Both the position numbers and the translations under genes were made by a program. A stretch of DNA of 15,915 nt from CAXYVC01 sp964292295. Its GTDB lineage: Bacteria > Acidobacteriota > Holophagae > Holophagales > Holophagaceae. The notes under the pieces were generated by a model that saw nothing but the letters and a program-made list of their open reading frames with translations, was not told where the DNA came from and searched no databases. Positions within the stretch are counted from its first letter, which is position 1; every line of letters starts with the position of its first letter. The stretch covers positions 1-15,915 of the forward strand of contig CAXYVC010000057.1 of assembly GCA_964292295.1 (NCBI GenBank). The letters run 5' to 3'. This document shows, in pieces, positions 14,884 through 15,915 of this stretch.

Positions 14884-15413
14884 TGCGGCAGTACATGGTG
14901 AATATGGGCGAGGCCGTGGTGGAGGATGGCCTTTTGCACGAGGATGGCTGGGTCGCGATCGCCGAGGACCTTGCGACTGAGGGGCTGGTTGACGAGGAGA
15001 TCGCGGCCCTTCTGCGCCAACACGGAGCCTGGGAGGCCGAGGCCAGGGAAATGAAGCTCGCAGGCTATCCCTACGAGGAGATTGCCTGCCACCTCCTCAC
15101 CCTCAAGGCCACCTGGATGGATGTGGCGATGACTTTCCTGGCTGTGGGGCTTCCTGCGGCCGACATGCTGAGGGCGATTCTCCCTTTCCTCGAAGGTGAG
15201 GAGTGCTGGCCTGTGGTTCGCGCCGCGCTTCTCGATGGAACGGATGATTCGGACTTGGAGGAGGTGCGGGGTGTCCTCGGCTACTACTTCGAGGGGGAAA
15301 AGGAAGTGCTCGCGGCGGCCAATTTAAACGACGCCCAGCGTGAGTCCATCACTCAGCGCTGGGAGGGGAATGTCAGAGACAGGGCTATGGGCCCCACAGA
15401 GGTGCAGGAATGA
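14883..15413 (+). CDS. Hypothetical acidic protein with tandem helical repeats
   Basis: 176 residues from ATG 14883, which overlaps the coupling-protein TGA (TGATG); GTG 14880 is an alternative start adding one residue. I recognise no family. The protein is strongly acidic, with no membrane segment or signal peptide. It contains a degenerate repeat of about 27-28 residues with the pattern G-[LY]-x-x-x-[ED]-[IM]-x-x-x-[IL]-L: EGLVDEEIAALL (G34), AGYPYEEIACHLL (G61), VGLPAADMLRAIL (G89), and perhaps DGTDDSDLEEVRGVL (about G119). This suggests a helical-repeat protein made for protein-protein contact. Its place after the coupling protein suggests a relaxosome, coupling or channel partner, or an anti-restriction/entry protein; neither is shown by motifs. 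Its own stop overlaps the next ATG (ATGA). Confidence 0.75.
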   Translation: MRQYMVNMGEAVVEDGLLHEDGWVAIAEDLATEGLVDEEIAALLRQHGAWEAEAREMKLAGYPYEEIACHLLTLKATWMDVAMTFLAVGLPAADMLRAILPFLEGEECWPVVRAALLDGTDDSDLEEVRGVLGYYFEGEKEVLAAANLNDAQRESITQRWEGNVRDRAMGPTEVQE

Positions 15414-15745
15414 AGACCACACTCTCACCGGAATCCTCCGAAATCCTGTACTGGGCTGTGGCCTGCATCCTGGCGCATAGCCATGAGGGGGCGCTGGAGG
15501 CATGGGCCCATGTGGAGGCCTTACGCAATGAGAACAATGCGAATGCCGCTGTCCATAAGGATTACAAGGCCTGTTTCCAGCTCGGATTCGCCACCATGGC
15601 GGCGTCTCTGCGCATCGGAGGGGTATCCGCGCTCAATAACTTCCTCGGAGAGGTTGAGCTCTGTCTGCCTTCGGAGATGGCGGAATCGCTCAGCATCCTC
15701 CGCGATTACGGGCAGCGGGGAGGATTTGGTGCCAGCAGCCACTAA
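15410..15745 (+). CDS. Hypothetical small protein, last gene of the mobilisation operon
   Basis: 111 residues, unrecognised. It appears soluble and mostly helical (SSEILYWAVACILAHSHEGALEAWAHVEAL; FATMAASLRIGGVSALNNFLGEVELCLPSEMAESLSILRDYG). No catalytic motif or membrane segment is visible. The start overlaps the preceding stop (ATGA), with GGTGCAGGA just upstream, so it is very likely co-translated with the 14883 gene and part of the transfer operon. A small ACGGC-GCGAA-GCCGT hairpin follows directly at the stop (15745-15759) but has no T tract. Confidence 0.68.
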   Translation: MKTTLSPESSEILYWAVACILAHSHEGALEAWAHVEALRNENNANAAVHKDYKACFQLGFATMAASLRIGGVSALNNFLGEVELCLPSEMAESLSILRDYGQRGGFGASSH

Positions 15746-15780
15746 CGGCGCGAAGCCGTGAGGTAGGGAACAAGGGCTAG

Positions 15781-15915
15781 GCCAATCGGGTCAAGTCGGG
15801 GGCATGGGAGGCGCAACTGTGGCAGGCAGGCGGGCTGTGCTGGCTGGCGTTTTGGGTGTTGGGTGCAGCGGTGCCGGTGTTGAGCAGCTACGCCACGCGC
15901 CGCGATGTGCTGGCC
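15781..15915 (+). CDS. Possible start of a further gene (partial, membrane-like)
   Basis: After the last stop, a frame open from 15781 (following TAG 15778-15780) reads WEAQLWQAGGLCWLAFWVLGAAVPVLSSYATRRD to the edge, a sensible membrane segment followed by a basic stretch with GC-rich third positions. It lacks a standard start codon ahead of the hydrophobic segment. An ATG at 15804, after GGGGGC, opens another frame (MGGATVAGRRAVLAGVLGVGCSG) that looks like a short lipoprotein or Tat-like leader but is less protein-like afterwards. The window ends before the choice can be made. If genuine, the first option would fit a small conjugation-channel membrane protein. Confidence 0.25.

Larger units (their letters stand above)
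10483..15915. mobile_element. Mobilisation end of an integrative element (partial, runs off the window)
   Basis: Directly after tRNA-Ser(CGA) the composition drops sharply (10681-10800 is about 36% G+C by count), and the genes become transfer genes: MobC-like protein, relaxase, coupling protein and two small unknowns, all in one overlapping operon. This supports an integrative mobilisable or conjugative element at the tRNA 3' end. The exact left border cannot be fixed, because the partner attachment repeat is outside the window. No integrase and no type IV secretion channel gene is seen within the window. Confidence 0.7.

Overview
The window is high-GC bacterial chromosome, with strong G/C preference at third codon positions, followed by the start of a mobile DNA module inserted next to a tRNA gene. 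The gene set (HisC, a LacX-type epimerase, YchF, a Ser/Thr kinase fused to a beta-helix, a PilZ protein, a stomatin/NfeD pair, a ThrE-type exporter, TadA) suggests a Gram-negative-type bacterium. An Acidobacteriota lineage such as Holophagaceae/Geothrix is my best guess, at low confidence, because nothing here is phylogenetically decisive.

Layout. 1-50 is the terminator of an upstream gene. 119-3335 (+) holds hisC, a LacX-like aldose 1-epimerase and ychF, ending with a hairpin. At 3470-3523 an exact 54-bp copy of the ychF 3' end reappears, with a changed stop codon. 3588-5723 (+) encodes a soluble Hanks-type kinase joined to a long right-handed beta-helix with a cysteine at a recurrent position in the coils. 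5757-8474 (-) is a tight three-gene operon: nfeD, a stomatin/SPFH gene, then a PilZ-domain gene. 8616-10355 (+) carries a ThrE-type exporter gene and tadA, 3 bp apart. 10393-10482 is tRNA-Ser(CGA) with its own terminator.

From just after the tRNA to the window end the composition changes. An AT-rich stretch (10681-10800 is about 36% G+C by count) and a run of inverted repeats, including a candidate transfer origin, precede a compact operon read rightward. It encodes a small MobC/ribbon-helix-helix-like protein, a relaxase with an HxH metal-binding motif, a TraG/VirD4-like coupling protein with both Walker motifs, and two small unknown proteins. The genes overlap by 1-4 nt (TGATG or ATGA junctions), so they are probably translationally coupled. 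This is the mobilisation/conjugation end of an integrative mobilisable or conjugative element that probably uses tRNA-Ser as its attachment gene. No integrase lies in the window; it would be expected beyond the right edge.

Functionally, the chromosomal part is housekeeping (histidine synthesis, sugar epimerisation, translation-linked ATPase, tRNA editing) plus membrane and signalling genes. The most distinctive items are the ychF 3'-end duplication, the kinase/beta-helix fusion, the PilZ gene coupled to a stomatin/NfeD pair, and the uncharacterised small proteins and structured leader of the mobile module.
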